From Pandoraea sp. (GTDB taxonomy: Bacteria; Pseudomonadota; Gammaproteobacteria; Burkholderiales; Burkholderiaceae): DNA of 64,000 nucleotides. A model generated the notes under the pieces. That model searched no databases. It was not told the origin of the DNA and saw only the letters and a program-made list of their open reading frames with translations. Numbering within the stretch: position 1 is the stretch's first letter; each line of letters opens with the position of its first letter. Position numbers and translations under genes: made by a program. The stretch is taken from NCBI RefSeq assembly GCF_004297875.1, contig NZ_SCSK01000020.1, positions 1-64,000 on the forward strand. Direction: 5' to 3'. Shown here piece after piece: positions 11,216 through 23,200 of the stretch.

Positions 11216-12685
11216 ATGAACGAAGATATTCTGGTCAACATTACCCCGCAGGAGACGCGGGTGGCCCTCATGCAGTTGGGCGCGGTCCAGGAACTGCACA
11301 TCGAGCGCACCTTGTCGCGCGGCCTGGTGGGCAACATTTATCTCGGCAAGGTCGCGCGCGTGCTGCCGGGCATGCAATCGGCCTTCATCGACATTGGGCT
11401 GGAGCGCGCGGCATTCCTGCATGTGGCCGACATCTGGCATCCGCGCAATGATCACGATGGCGCCAGCAACCCGCCCCAGCCGCCGATCGAAAAAATGGTC
11501 TTCGAGGGCCAGACCCTGATGGTGCAGGTCATCAAGGACCCGATCGGCACCAAGGGCGCGCGCCTGGCCACGCAAATCAGCATCGCCGGTCGCACGCTGG
11601 TGTATCTGCCGCAGGAGCCGCACATCGGCATTTCCCAGCGCATCGAGAGCGAGGCCGAACGCGAGGCCCTGCGCAGCAAGGTGCAGGGGCTGGTGCCCAC
11701 CGACGAAAAAGGCGGCTTCATCGTGCGCACAATCGCCGAGGACGCGGCTGACAGCGAGCTGTCGAACGATATCGACTACCTGCGCAAGACCTGGGAGACG
11801 ATTCAATGGCAAGCCACGCGCGTGCCGGCGCCGGCGCTGCTGCATCAGGATCTGAACCTTGCCCAGCGCGTGCTGCGCGATTTCGTGCACGAGGAGACCG
11901 GCAAAATCCTGGTCGATTCGCGCGAGACCTTTCAGAAATTGACCGAGTTCGCCGCCGTCTACACGCCGGCCGTGCTGAACAAGCTCTGCCACTATACCGG
12001 CGAGCGGCCGCTGTTCGATCTCTATAGTGTCGAGACCGAAATCGAGCGTGCGCTTTCGCGCCGCGTCGATCTGAAATCGGGCGGCTACCTGATGATCGAT
12101 CAGACCGAAGCGATGACGACCATCGACGTCAATACCGGCGGTTACGTCGGCGCGCGCAATTTCGACGACACGATCTTCAAGACCAATCTCGAGGCGGCGC
12201 AGATGATCGCGCGCCAACTGCGGCTGCGCAATCTTGGCGGCATCATCATTCTCGACTTCATCGATATGGTCAACGCTGAGCATCGCGAGTCGGTATTGGC
12301 CGAACTGAAGAAAGCCCTGGCACGCGACCGCACGCGCATCACCGTCAATGGTTTCTCGCAACTGGGGCTGGTCGAGATGACCCGCAAGCGCACGCGCGAA
12401 TCGCTCGCGCATGTGCTGTGCGAGCCGTGCCCGGTATGCGCCGGCAAGGGCCAGTTGAAAACGCCGCGTACGGTGTGCTACGACATCCTGCGCGAAATCC
12501 TGCGTGAGTCGCGCCAATTCAACCCGCGCGAATTCCGCCTCGTCGCGGCACAGACCGTGGTGGACCTTTTTCTCGAGGAAGAATCGCAGCATCTGGCGAT
12601 GCTGTGCGATTTCATCGGCAAGCCCGTGTCGCTGCTGGTGGAAACAACCTTCAGCCAGGAGCAATACGACATCATCCTGATGTAG
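11216..12685 (+). CDS. rng: Ribonuclease G
   Basis: MNEDILVNITPQETRVALMQLGAVQELHIERTLSRGLVGNIYLGKVARVLPGMQSAFIDIGLERAAFLHVADI; RNase E/G catalytic region IDVNTGGYVG. Confidence 0.97.
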   Translation: MNEDILVNITPQETRVALMQLGAVQELHIERTLSRGLVGNIYLGKVARVLPGMQSAFIDIGLERAAFLHVADIWHPRNDHDGASNPPQPPIEKMVFEGQTLMVQVIKDPIGTKGARLATQISIAGRTLVYLPQEPHIGISQRIESEAEREALRSKVQGLVPTDEKGGFIVRTIAEDAADSELSNDIDYLRKTWETIQWQATRVPAPALLHQDLNLAQRVLRDFVHEETGKILVDSRETFQKLTEFAAVYTPAVLNKLCHYTGERPLFDLYSVETEIERALSRRVDLKSGGYLMIDQTEAMTTIDVNTGGYVGARNFDDTIFKTNLEAAQMIARQLRLRNLGGIIILDFIDMVNAEHRESVLAELKKALARDRTRITVNGFSQLGLVEMTRKRTRESLAHVLCEPCPVCAGKGQLKTPRTVCYDILREILRESRQFNPREFRLVAAQTVVDLFLEEESQHLAMLCDFIGKPVSLLVETTFSQEQYDIILM

Positions 12686-12716
12686 CGTTGCCGCGACCTC
12701 CCCCCAACCTTTCAAT

Positions 12717-13871
12717 ATGACTTACAGCGACAAGCAAGCCGTAGCCAGCCGGATTACCTGGGTCAGCATCTGGGTCAACATCGGACTCACGCTACTGCAA
12801 TTGGTGGTCGGCACACTGGCGCGTTCCCAGGCCTTGATCGCCGACGGCGTGCATTCACTGTCGGACCTGGTGTCGGACGGCGTGGTGCTGGCAGCCAACC
12901 ATGGCAGCGGTCGAGGGCCCGACGACGAGCATCCGTACGGACACAACCGCTATGAAAACGTCGCCTCGCTATTTCTCGGCGTGATTCTGCTGGTGGTCGG
13001 CGCGGGCATGCTGTGGCGCGGCGGCGAGCGGCTGCTCGACACCTCGCAGATACCCGCGGTGCACGTATCCGCACTGGTCGTCGCATTGGCGGTGCTGGTC
13101 GCCAAGGAGACCCTGTTTCGCTACATGCTGCGCGAAGCGCAGCGGGTCCGCTCGGCGATGCTGGTAGCCAACGCGTGGCATGCGCGCTCGGACGCGGCCT
13201 CGTCGCTGGTGGTGGCCATCGGCATTGCAGGCAATCTGGCGGGCTGGCGCATGCTTGACCCGATCGCCGCAGGCGTGGTTGGCATCATCGTCGGTCATAT
13301 GGGCTGGCGCTTCACGTGGGACTCGCTGCAGGACCTGATCGACCGCGGCTTGAGCGAGGAGGCGATCGAGGGTATCCGTAGCCGCCTGCTTGGCACTGCC
13401 GGCGTGCATGGCATCGATGCGCTACGCACACGGAAGATGGGCGATTCGGCGGTCGTCGACGTGCACATCCTGGTCGACTCGCGAATTTCGGTCTCCGAGG
13501 GGCACTACATCGCCGAACAAGCGCGCGCCAACGTCATGCAGGATCCGCTGGTGCTCGACGTGCTGGTGCATGTCGATCCGGAAAGCGATGCGCAGGGCAC
13601 CGGGGAGATCGCATTGCCCTCTCATGCGGAGCTGCTCGCCGCTGTGCAATCGTTGTGCGCGGAGCACGGCCTGTCGGTATCGGGAATCAATCCTCACTAT
13701 CTCGAAGGGGCCGCGGAGCTCGACATCTATCTCGGCGCCAGTGCCCGCTTCCCGTCGCCGGCCGTGTGCAGCGCCATCAGCGAGGCGCTGCAGGAACGCT
13801 TCGGACTGCGCGGCGTGCGGGTGTTCGCGCGGGTTGCGGGTCAATTACCAACGCAAGTCACGTCGGGCTGA
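12717..13871 (+). CDS. Cation diffusion facilitator (CDF) family metal transporter
   Basis: ALIADGVHSLSDLVSDGVVL, DDEHPYGHNRYE, NAWHARSDAASSLVV signatures. Confidence 0.92.
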   Translation: MTYSDKQAVASRITWVSIWVNIGLTLLQLVVGTLARSQALIADGVHSLSDLVSDGVVLAANHGSGRGPDDEHPYGHNRYENVASLFLGVILLVVGAGMLWRGGERLLDTSQIPAVHVSALVVALAVLVAKETLFRYMLREAQRVRSAMLVANAWHARSDAASSLVVAIGIAGNLAGWRMLDPIAAGVVGIIVGHMGWRFTWDSLQDLIDRGLSEEAIEGIRSRLLGTAGVHGIDALRTRKMGDSAVVDVHILVDSRISVSEGHYIAEQARANVMQDPLVLDVLVHVDPESDAQGTGEIALPSHAELLAAVQSLCAEHGLSVSGINPHYLEGAAELDIYLGASARFPSPAVCSAISEALQERFGLRGVRVFARVAGQLPTQVTSG

Positions 13872-13894
13872 ACCGCAGCCTGCCCCGCACTGAG

Positions 13895-14482
13895 TCATTT
13901 CTGTTTGGGAACGCGCCCCATCAGGAAGAATTCGTCGTTCGGGCGCATCGAAATCACGTTGGCGATGCGGTTCGACATGCCGAAGAATGCGGTAATTGCC
14001 GCGATGTCCCAGATATCTTCGTCGCTAAAGCCTTGGGCGCGCAGCGCGTCGAAATCGGCGTCGTCGACGGCGCCCGCCTGCTGGCAGACCTTCATGGCGA
14101 AAGCCAGCATGGCGCGCTGCCGCGGCGTGATGTCCGCCTTCAGGTAATTCACGGCAAGCTGATCGGCCAGTAGCGGCGCCTTTTCGTAGATGCGCAGGAT
14201 CGCGCCGTGGGCGACGACGCAATACAGGCAGTCGTTGGCGCCGCTGGTCGCGACCACGATCATCTCGCGCTCGCCCTTGCTCAGTCCGCCGTCCTTGAGC
14301 ATCAGCGCGTCGTGATAGGCGAAGAACGCGCGGAATTCGTCGGGCCGATGCGCCAACGTCAGGAACACATTGGGCACGAAGCCGGCTTTTTCCTGCACCT
14401 CCAGAATGCGCGTCCGGATGTCATCCGGCAGGGCATTGAGGTCGGGTACGGGGTAGCGGCTGATGGGTGCGGCGTGAGTCAT
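13895..14482 (-). CDS. Peroxidase-related enzyme / carboxymuconolactone decarboxylase family (AhpD-like)
   Basis: GANDCLYCVVAHGAILR CxxC motif; TLAHRPDEFRAFFAYHDALM; SNRIANVISMRPNDEF. Confidence 0.85.
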   Translation of the reverse strand: MTHAAPISRYPVPDLNALPDDIRTRILEVQEKAGFVPNVFLTLAHRPDEFRAFFAYHDALMLKDGGLSKGEREMIVVATSGANDCLYCVVAHGAILRIYEKAPLLADQLAVNYLKADITPRQRAMLAFAMKVCQQAGAVDDADFDALRAQGFSDEDIWDIAAITAFFGMSNRIANVISMRPNDEFFLMGRVPKQK

Positions 14483-14503
14483 GAAGTCGTCTCCTGCGGT
14501 GGC

Positions 14504-16246
14504 CTACGCGTCGCGGCGCGCAAACTGGATGCCGTGCAAATGCGCGTAGATGCCGTTACGGGCCAGCAATTGCTGGTGCGTTCCCTGCTCGACGATTTTG
14601 CCATGCTCGAGCACGAGAATGCGGTCGGCGCGCTCGACGGTGGACAAGCGATGCGCGATCACCAGCGTGGTGCGGCCCCGCATCAATACCTCCAGCGCTG
14701 CCTGCACGTGGCGCTCCGATTCGGAGTCGAGCGCGGAGGTCGCTTCGTCGAGAATCAGGATCGGCGCGTCCTTGTAGATCGCACGGGCGATCGCCAGGCG
14801 CTGACGCTGGCCGCCCGACAGGCGCATGCCGTTGTCGCCGACCATCGTCCTTACCCCGTCGGGCATCGCCTGCACGACATCGCGCAGGTTCGCCGCCGCC
14901 AGCGCAGCGTCGACGCGGACCGCATCGATCTCCTGCCCGTACGCGACATTGGCGGCAATGGTGTCGTTGAACAGCACGACGTCCTGGCTGACGAAAGCGA
15001 TCTGGCGACGCAGGTCGGCCAGGCGGAATTCCTGGATCGGCACGTCGTCCAGGCGAATCTCGCCGGCCGTCGGGTCGAAAAAGCGCGGCAGCAGATTGAC
15101 CAGTGTGGTTTTGCCGCTGCCCGAAGGCCCTACCAGAGCGATCATCTCGCCAGGCGACACGCTGAAGCTCACGTCGCGCAGCGCGATCGTGTCGAGTCCA
15201 TAGCGAAAGTCCACATGTTCGAACGCCAATTGCCCACGCGCATGCTCGAGCGGGCGCGGGCCGCCAGCCGATTCGATCGGCTCGTCCATCAACCGGAAAA
15301 TCATCTCGGCGGCAATCACGCCACGTTGCAGCGGCTGGTTGACATCGATCAGGCGCTTGAGCGGCGAGACCACCAGCAGCATCGCGGTGACAAATGCGAC
15401 GAACCCGCCCACTGTGGTCTGGTTGCTGGCCGACTGGATCATCGCGAAAGTGATGACGATCGCCAGGGCAATCGAGGCAAGCATCTGCGTGAGCGGCTGG
15501 GCCAGTCCACCGGCAATGGTCATGCGCATCGCATAGCCACGCAGGGTCGTTGTCATTGCATCGAAGCGGCGCGTCTCATAAGCCTCGCCATTGTGGATCT
15601 TGACGACCTTGTAGCCGCCCGCGGCCTCTTCGACCACGTAGGACAGCTCATTCGTCAGATTCTGGTTTTCGCGATTCAGACGGCGCAGGCGGCGGTTGAT
15701 CTTGCTGACCAGGAAACCGATGATCGGCATGATCGCGGCAACGACCAGCGTCAGGCGCCAGTTCAGATAGAACAGATAACCAAGCAGCCCGACCACGGTG
15801 AGGAAATCCCGCACCATCGTGATCAGCACGCCGGTGAGCACCGATAACACCTGATTGACCTCGAAGACAATCGAGTTGATCAGCGTGCTGGTGGTCTGGC
15901 GCTGGAAGAACGCTGCCGGCGCGTGCAACATGCGCTCGAACATGCGCACGCGCAGATCGAGCAATACATGGTTGGAGACCCACGACAGCAAATAATTGGA
16001 ACTATACTGAGCCAGCCCGCGCAGCACCGCCAACCCGACGATCGCGGTTGGCACGAACCACAGCGCGCTGGGATGCCTGGTGCCGAACCCCTTGTCGAGC
16101 ACCGGCTTGAGCACCGCAGGAATCGCCGCCTCGGATGCCGCCACCAGCGCCATCGCAAAAATCGCAAGCAGGCCCATTCCCCAGTAAGGACGAAGGTAAC
16201 CATACAAGCGCCACAGTACCTTGCTTGCGGGCGGGGGAGCGTTCAT
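14504..16246 (-). CDS. msbA: Lipid A export permease/ATP-binding protein MsbA
   Basis: Type I ABC exporter: [59 protein letters not shown]-terminal TMD; start set at [22 protein letters not shown]. Confidence 0.92.
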   Translation of the reverse strand: MNAPPPASKVLWRLYGYLRPYWGMGLLAIFAMALVAASEAAIPAVLKPVLDKGFGTRHPSALWFVPTAIVGLAVLRGLAQYSSNYLLSWVSNHVLLDLRVRMFERMLHAPAAFFQRQTTSTLINSIVFEVNQVLSVLTGVLITMVRDFLTVVGLLGYLFYLNWRLTLVVAAIMPIIGFLVSKINRRLRRLNRENQNLTNELSYVVEEAAGGYKVVKIHNGEAYETRRFDAMTTTLRGYAMRMTIAGGLAQPLTQMLASIALAIVITFAMIQSASNQTTVGGFVAFVTAMLLVVSPLKRLIDVNQPLQRGVIAAEMIFRLMDEPIESAGGPRPLEHARGQLAFEHVDFRYGLDTIALRDVSFSVSPGEMIALVGPSGSGKTTLVNLLPRFFDPTAGEIRLDDVPIQEFRLADLRRQIAFVSQDVVLFNDTIAANVAYGQEIDAVRVDAALAAANLRDVVQAMPDGVRTMVGDNGMRLSGGQRQRLAIARAIYKDAPILILDEATSALDSESERHVQAALEVLMRGRTTLVIAHRLSTVERADRILVLEHGKIVEQGTHQQLLARNGIYAHLHGIQFARRDA

Positions 16247-16341
16247 GAATATCCGGACAAATGCAAACCGGTATTCTAAACCAGCCACTGCCGGGCACTG
16301 CATATCCCTGTGCGATCGGTAAAGCCTGGCGTCGCCGGTCG

Positions 16342-16379
16342 TTGTCCACAGATTTTGTGGACAGCCCTGTGCATAACTT
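16342..16379. promoter_or_regulatory. DnaA-box-like inverted repeat cluster (TTGTCCACA-GATTT-TGTGGACAG ... TGTGCATAA)
   Basis: Two 8-nt arms TGTCCACA/TGTGGACA plus TGTGCATAA, which on the minus strand is TTATGCACA (DnaA-box variant). Confidence 0.45.
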
Positions 16380-16551
16380 CGCGCACACAGCCCACTGGCG
16401 GGCTCCCGGCATGAACGAGCTCGCCGCAGGCGCGTAGCTGTCGCATCTGGTTCCGTCGCGACGTTGGCAACGCAGCGCAATGCGGCGTAAAACTTCAAGT
16501 CCGCGCATGCCGGACATGTCGGCCAAGGCGACGGCCGGTATACTGCGGGCC

Positions 16552-18378
16552 ATGGCAACCGCACTCGACCTTCTCCGCACCGTTTTTGGCTATAACGCAT
16601 TTCGCGGCGATCAGGCCGATATCGTCGAGCATCTCGCGCAAGGCGGCGACGCGCTGGTGCTGATGCCCACCGGGGGCGGCAAGTCGCTGTGCTACCAGAT
16701 TCCGGCGCTGCTGCGCGCGGGCACTGGCATCGTCGTGTCGCCACTGATCGCACTGATGCAGGACCAGGTCGATGCGCTGCTGCAAGCCGGCGTGCGGGCG
16801 GCCTATCTGAACTCCAGCCTGCCGGGCGATGCGGCCGCCGACGTCGAGCGGCGTCTGATGCGCGGCGAGCTCGACCTGCTCTATGTAGCGCCGGAGCGCT
16901 TGCTGACCGATCGCTTCCTCGGCCAGCTCGACCGCCTCGACCAACAAAACCGCATTGCCCTGTTCGCGATCGACGAGGCGCACTGCGTGTCGCAATGGGG
17001 GCATGACTTCCGCCCCGAATACATTCAACTCTCGGCACTGCATGAACGTTACCCGGCGGTGCCTCGCATCGCCCTGACGGCAACCGCCGACACGGCCACG
17101 CGCGACGAGATCCGCGTGCGGCTGGGTCTGGAAAACGCGCGCGTGTTCGTCGCCAGTTTCGATCGGCCCAATATCCGTTACGAAGTCGTCGACCGCGACA
17201 ATCCGCGCCGTCAGTTGCTGACGTTTCTCGCTCGCCATCGCAGCGAAGCCGGCATCGTCTACTGCCTGTCGCGCAAAAAGGTCGAGGAAACCGCCGTCTG
17301 GCTGCAAGCTCAAGGAATCGCGGCGCTGCCCTATCACGCGGGCCTCGACGCCGAAGTGCGACGCGCGCACCAGCAGCGTTTTCTGCGCGATGAGGGATTG
17401 GTGATGGTCGCCACAGTGGCGTTCGGCATGGGCATCGACAAGCCCGACGTGCGCTTCGTGGCACACCTGGACTTACCGAAGAGCCTGGAAGCCTATTATC
17501 AGGAGACCGGCCGGGCCGGTCGCGACGGCGAACCGGCCGAGGCCTGGATGACCTACGGACTGAACGACGTGGTGGTGCATCGCGGCCGCATCGACGAGTC
17601 GGCCGCGCCGGAGACGCAAAAGCGGATCGAGCGGCAAAAGCTCGATGCCATGCTGGCCTATTGCGAGGCGGCGCGCTGCCGCCGCGCCGTGCTGCTCGAC
17701 TATTTCGGCGAGGCCAGCGCGCCGTGCGGCAATTGCGATGTCTGCCTGAACCCGCCGGAAGTATGGGACGGCACGGTGGCCGCGCAAAAAGCGCTATCGG
17801 CGATTTTGCGCACCGGCCAGCGCTTCGGCGCCGGCCATCTGATCGATCTGCTGCGCGGCCGCGCCACTGACAAAATCCGCCAGTTCGGCCATGAAGCCCT
17901 GCCGACCTTCGGCGTCGGCGCGGAACTGGACGACGCCGGCTGGCGCGCGGTGTTTCGCCAATTGCTGGCGCATACCATCATCGAAGCCGACGCGACACGC
18001 TATGGCGCATTGGTTCTGAACCCGGCCGCACGGCCGGTGCTCAAGGGCGAGATGCGGCTGGATTTTCGCCGCCAGCGCGCGCCGACAGGCAAAGCGGCAG
18101 CCAGGCGCGGCCGGCTTGCCGGCTATGGCGACAGCAGCGCGCACGAAGAGCTTGACATTGCCGATCAGCAGGTGTTCGAGCGCTTGCGCCAATGGCGCCA
18201 GGAAACCGCCCGCACGCAGCAGGTGCCCGCTTACGTGATCCTGCACGACCGTACCCTGCGCGAGCTGGCGCAGCGCCGCCCGGCCGGCCAGGACGCCCTG
18301 TCCGAGATCTCGGGCCTGGGCGTGGCAAAAATCGAGCGTTATGGCGAGGCTTTGCTCAAGGTGCTCGCCGAGACTTAG
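16552..18378 (+). CDS. recQ: ATP-dependent DNA helicase RecQ
   Basis: [50 protein letters not shown]; Zn motif CEAARCRR...CGNCDVC; C-terminal HRDC. Confidence 0.97.
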   Translation: MATALDLLRTVFGYNAFRGDQADIVEHLAQGGDALVLMPTGGGKSLCYQIPALLRAGTGIVVSPLIALMQDQVDALLQAGVRAAYLNSSLPGDAAADVERRLMRGELDLLYVAPERLLTDRFLGQLDRLDQQNRIALFAIDEAHCVSQWGHDFRPEYIQLSALHERYPAVPRIALTATADTATRDEIRVRLGLENARVFVASFDRPNIRYEVVDRDNPRRQLLTFLARHRSEAGIVYCLSRKKVEETAVWLQAQGIAALPYHAGLDAEVRRAHQQRFLRDEGLVMVATVAFGMGIDKPDVRFVAHLDLPKSLEAYYQETGRAGRDGEPAEAWMTYGLNDVVVHRGRIDESAAPETQKRIERQKLDAMLAYCEAARCRRAVLLDYFGEASAPCGNCDVCLNPPEVWDGTVAAQKALSAILRTGQRFGAGHLIDLLRGRATDKIRQFGHEALPTFGVGAELDDAGWRAVFRQLLAHTIIEADATRYGALVLNPAARPVLKGEMRLDFRRQRAPTGKAAARRGRLAGYGDSSAHEELDIADQQVFERLRQWRQETARTQQVPAYVILHDRTLRELAQRRPAGQDALSEISGLGVAKIERYGEALLKVLAET

Positions 18379-18543
18379 CCAAAGCACGGCGGGCTTCGAA
18401 GCGGTTGCAGTATACTCGGCACGCCCGTGTGATTTGCCCGGCACGCGGAAGCGAACGCCCCCTGCATGTTCGACCCGAATGCATTTCGAGACGATGCCAT
18501 ACACCACCATTTCGCCAGCCGGCGAGCCAAGCGATCGAACCCA

Positions 18544-19389
18544 ATGAACCGCCCAGGACGCATCTCTCTGGTCATCACGACGTACAACCGCCCGGATGCG
18601 CTGGCGGCGGTGTTGCGCGCCTGCCTGGACCAGACCGATCAAAACTGTGAGCTGATCGTGGCCGACGACGGATCCGCCGAAGACACCGCCATGCTGGTGG
18701 AGTCGGTTCGTGCCGCGGCGCCCGTGCGCGTCGCGCATGTCTGGCAGCCGGACGAAGGCTTTCGCGCGGCAGCCATTCGCAACAAGGGCATCCTGGCCGC
18801 TCAGGGCGACTACGTGGTGTTCCTCGACGGCGACTGCGTGCCGCAGCGCACGTTCGTCGCCGCGCATCGCCGCCTGGCCGAAACCGGTCACATCGTGACC
18901 GGCAGCCGTATTCTGCTCGACGAGCCGCTCACGCGGCGCCTGCTCGATGAACAGGCCGCGATTCAGCGTCTGCCGCTATCCTTCTGGCTGGCGCAGCGGC
19001 GTGAGCGGCATATCAACAAGGTGCTCCCGCTGCTGGGTTTTCAGGCTATGCCGCTGCGCCGCTGGAAGCCGACCAGCCTGCGCGGCATCAAGACCTGCAA
19101 CCTGGGGGTCTGGCGCGACGATCTCGAGGCCATCAACGGCTTCGACGAGAGCTTCGTCGGCTGGGGGCACGAGGACGCCGATCTGGTTGCCCGGCTCTAC
19201 AACTACGGGGTGCGCCGCACGCGCGGATATTTCGCCACGGAGGTCTTTCATTTGTGGCACCGCGAAGCGCCGCGGGACCGCGCGCGCGGCAACTATGAAA
19301 CCGTACAGGCGCGCCTGCGCAGCGGACAGTATCTCGTCGAGCAAGGAATGCGGCCCGGCACGGATCTTCAGGATACCCATCGACCATGA
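18544..19389 (+). CDS. Family 2 glycosyltransferase (LPS/cell-surface polysaccharide)
   Basis: ISLVITTYNRPDALAAVLRACLDQ...VADDGSAEDT...FLDGDCVP; C-terminal NGFDESFVGWGHEDADL. Confidence 0.9.
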   Translation: MNRPGRISLVITTYNRPDALAAVLRACLDQTDQNCELIVADDGSAEDTAMLVESVRAAAPVRVAHVWQPDEGFRAAAIRNKGILAAQGDYVVFLDGDCVPQRTFVAAHRRLAETGHIVTGSRILLDEPLTRRLLDEQAAIQRLPLSFWLAQRRERHINKVLPLLGFQAMPLRRWKPTSLRGIKTCNLGVWRDDLEAINGFDESFVGWGHEDADLVARLYNYGVRRTRGYFATEVFHLWHREAPRDRARGNYETVQARLRSGQYLVEQGMRPGTDLQDTHRP

Positions 19390-20213
19390 GCAACGGCCCC
19401 CACGATGCGAACGCGCCGAGCCGCGCGCCTGCCACGAAGCTGCCATTGAGCGTGATCGTCACCACGCTCAACGAACGCAACAACATCGTGGCATGCCTGG
19501 CATCAGTCGAGCCGATCGCCGCCGAGATGATCGTGGTCGATTGCGGCAGCTCCGATGGCACCGTGGAGCTCGCCCGCGAAGCCGGCGCCACGGTGCACGT
19601 CACGCCCGACTGGCCGGGCTTTGGTCCGCAGAAAAACCGCGCGCTCGGCCTGGCCACCCAACCGTGGATTCTGTCGATCGACGCCGACGAACGCCTGAGC
19701 CCGGCATTGGCCAACGAAATTGCCGATGCGGTAAGCCAGGCGCATCATGCCGGCTACGAAATCCCTCGCCTGTCGCAATTTTGCGGCCACTGGGTAAGGC
19801 ACTCCGGCTGGTATCCGGATTACGTGCTGCGCCTGTTCAAGCGTGGCGCGGGGCGTTTCAGCGATCATCTGGTTCATGAACGGGTACTCGTCGACGGGAC
19901 CCTCGGCCGGTTGCGCGAGCAATTGCTGCACTACAGCTACACCACCATGGCCCAAGTCGAGGAGAAGAGCGCGCGTTACGCGAAGGCAGGCGCCGAAGAG
20001 CTGTTCCGGCGAGGCGTCAAGGTGTCGGCGCTAACGCCCTGGTACAAGAGCGGCTGGGCGTTCGTGCGCGCTTTCGTGCTGCAGCGCGGCTTCATGGATG
20101 GGTGGGCGGGTTTTGCGATCAGCCGTTCTCATGCGCATACGACCTATTCGAAATACCAGCAGCTGCGGGCGCTGCGCCAGCGGCACTCAACCCCGTCTGC
20201 TCCGCTCGAATAG
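19386..20213 (+). CDS. Family 2 glycosyltransferase, WaaE/KdtX-like LPS core glucosyltransferase
   Basis: LSVIVTTLNERNNIVACLASV...VVDCGSSDGTVELAREAGA...GPQKNRAL...WILSIDADER; 4-nt overlap with upstream GT. Confidence 0.88.
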   Translation: MSNGPHDANAPSRAPATKLPLSVIVTTLNERNNIVACLASVEPIAAEMIVVDCGSSDGTVELAREAGATVHVTPDWPGFGPQKNRALGLATQPWILSIDADERLSPALANEIADAVSQAHHAGYEIPRLSQFCGHWVRHSGWYPDYVLRLFKRGAGRFSDHLVHERVLVDGTLGRLREQLLHYSYTTMAQVEEKSARYAKAGAEELFRRGVKVSALTPWYKSGWAFVRAFVLQRGFMDGWAGFAISRSHAHTTYSKYQQLRALRQRHSTPSAPLE

Positions 20214-20258
20214 CCACGCCGGCGGCAGTGCCGTGCACCATGCCGCCAGCCTCGAGAG

Positions 20259-23200
20259 TCAATACACCAATTCCACGGCCGCCGGGCTCAGCCACGAAGC
20301 CAGTTCCGCAAGCAGTTCGTCACCCGGCTGGACCTTCCAGTCGTCGCCCAGCCTCGATTCGCACTGCGCATCGGAGCGCGCATAGCGAATGTGCACCGGC
20401 AAGCCGCTGGCGCCGGCGCCGTTGGCGCCCATGCGGTAGATCGCGCAATGCGGCTGCAGCACCGCGCGCAGGCGCTGCGGGTCGGCGTTGCCATTGAACG
20501 ACAGGCGCAGCGCGCGGGCATAGCGCGCCCGCGCCGCGCCGAGATCCATGACCGACTCGGTGGTAAAGCGCAGGCCGCCGGTGAAGCTGTCGTGCCGTGC
20601 GTTGCCCTGCACGATCAGTAATTCGTCTTCCTTGAAGCAATGGCGATGCGCCTCGTATTGCTCGTTGAACACGGTGACTTCGATCTGGCCGGTACCGTCA
20701 TCGAGCAGGGCGATAAGCATCTTGCCTCGTTGCGTCATCTGTGTGCGCATGCTGGTGATGACACCGGCAATCAGCTTGTCCCGGCCCTCGCTCAGGTCGC
20801 CGAGCTTGATGCGCACGAAGCGGCGCACCTCGTCGCGATAGGCATCGAACAAATGGCCCGACAGATAAAAGCCCAGCGCGGTTTTTTCTTCCTGCAGCTT
20901 TTTCTTGTCGGGCCAGGCCGGCTCGTCGACCAGCTCGATCGGCGCATGCAGGTTCTCGCCGTCGGCCAGATCGAACAGGCTGACCTGATTGGCCGAGGCG
21001 CTGGCCTGCTCGGCCGCTTCCATCGCCAGGCCGACCGAGGCCATCAATTGCGCGCGATTCGGATTGAGCTGATCGAAAGCCCCGGCGCGAATGAGCGCCT
21101 CGACGGTGCGCCGGTTGACCACGCGCCGGTCGATGCGTGCGCAGAAGTCGAACAGATCGGTAAAGGGCCTGTCGGCGCGCGCACGCAGGATGTCTTCGAT
21201 GGCGCTCTGGCCGCTGCCCTTGATGGCGCCCAAGCCGTAGCGCACGGTTTTCGCATCGGCCGGCTCGAACCGGTAGGCCGACACGTTGACGTCGGGCGGC
21301 AGCACCGCCAGACCGTTGGCCAGGCAATCCTCGTAGAGAATCTTGACCTTGTCGGTGTCGTCCATCGCCAAACTCATGTTGGCCGCCATGAATTCGGCTG
21401 GATGGTGCGCCTTGAGCCAGGCTGTGTAGTACGCCAGCAGCGCATAGGCGGCCGCGTGCGACTTATTGAAACCGTAGCCGGCGAATTTTTCCATCAAGTC
21501 GAAAATTTCGTCGGCTTTTTCGGCCGAAAGCCCGTTCTTGGCGGCCCCATCGCGAAACAATTCGCGATGCTTGGCCATTTCCTCGGCCTTTTTCTTGCCC
21601 ATCGCGCGGCGCAACAGGTCGGCGCCGCCCAGCGAGTAGCCACCGATGATCTGCGCCATCTGCATCACCTGCTCCTGGTAGACCATGATGCCGTAGGTCT
21701 CCTTGAGCACCGGCTCGACGCGCGGATCGGGATACTCGGTGCGCTCGCGGCCGTGCTTGCGCGCGCAGAAGCTGGGAATCAGATCCATCGGGCCGGGACG
21801 ATACAGCGCCACCAGCGCGATGATGTCCTCGAAGCGATCGGGTTGCGCGTCCTTGAGCATGCCTTGCATGCCGCGGCTTTCCAGCTGGAACACGGCCACC
21901 GTGTTGGCCTTTTTGAGCATGCCGAACGCCTGCGGGTCGTCCAGCGGCACCTGCGCGAGCGACCAGTCGGCCATCTCCGGATGCAACCGCTTGATATAGC
22001 GTTCGGCCCAGTTCAGGATGGTCAGCGTGGTCAGGCCCAGGAAGTCGAACTTCACCAGGCCGACGGCCTCCACGTCGTCCTTGTCGTATTGGCTGACAAC
22101 CCCGCCGTCCTCGCCCTGGGTGTACAGCGGGCAGAAGTCGGTCAGCTTGCCCGGGGCGATCAGCACGCCCCCCGCGTGCATGCCGACGTTGCGGGTGAGG
22201 CCCTCGACGCGCTGCGCCAATTCCATCAACTGGCGTACTTCGTCTTCGGCGGCGAAGCGCTCGGCCAGCAGTGGCTCCTCCTTCATCGCGTCGTCGAGCG
22301 TGACATGCTTGCCCGGCTTGAACGGAATGAGCTTGGCCACGCCGTCGACGAAGTTATAACCGAGGTCGAGCACGCGGCCGACGTCGCGCACCGCGGCCTT
22401 GGCAGCCATCGAGCCGAACGTGGCGATCTGCGAGACCGCATCGGCGCCGTACTTTTCCTTGACGTATTGAATGACGCGGTCGCGCCCGTCCTGGCAGAAG
22501 TCGATATCGAAGTCGGGCATCGAGACCCGCTCCGGATTCAGGAAGCGTTCGAACAGCAGGTTGTAGCGCAGCGGATCGAGGTCGGTAATGCCCAGCGCAT
22601 AGGCCACCAGCGAGCCGGCTCCCGAGCCCCGGCCGGGCCCGACCGGGACGCCGTTATTCTTGGCCCAGTTGATGAAGTCGGCCACGATCAGGAAGTAGCC
22701 CGGGAATCCCATCTTGATGATGGTGCCGGTCTCGAACGCCAGGCGCTGCTCGTAAGCCGCCCGCTGCGCCTCGCGCTCGGCCGGGTCGGGATAGAGTTGC
22801 GCCAGGCGTACTTCCAGTCCATCCTTGGCCTGCTGCACCAGGTAGTCGTCGAGCGACATGCCATCGGGCGTGGGAAACAGCGGCAGCTTGGGCTTGCCCA
22901 GTTCCAGCGTCAGATTGCAGCGCTTGGCGATTTCGACGGTGTTGGCCAGCGCCGACGGAATATCGGCGAACAACGCGCACATCTCGTCCTGCGTGCGGAA
23001 GTATTGCTCCGCGGTAAAGCGCTTGACGCGGCGCGGATTGGCCAGCATCTCGCCTTCCGAGATGCACACGCGCGCCTCGTGCGCGGTGAAGTCGTCGGGC
23101 GTCATGAACTGGATCGGGTGCGTGGCGACCACCGGCAAGCGCAGCGTCGAAGCCAGCATCACCGCCTGCTGGATATATTGTTCGGTGCCGGGCAGGCCGG

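Noticed and set aside
11096-12715. 539-aa ORF on the - strand
   Set aside because: Antisense to rng; shadow ORF
16247-17464. N-terminal extension of the 986-aa minus-strand ORF containing msbA
   Set aside because: The extension overlaps recQ on the other strand and is Arg/Pro-rich; MsbA homology begins near [22 protein letters not shown] at 16246
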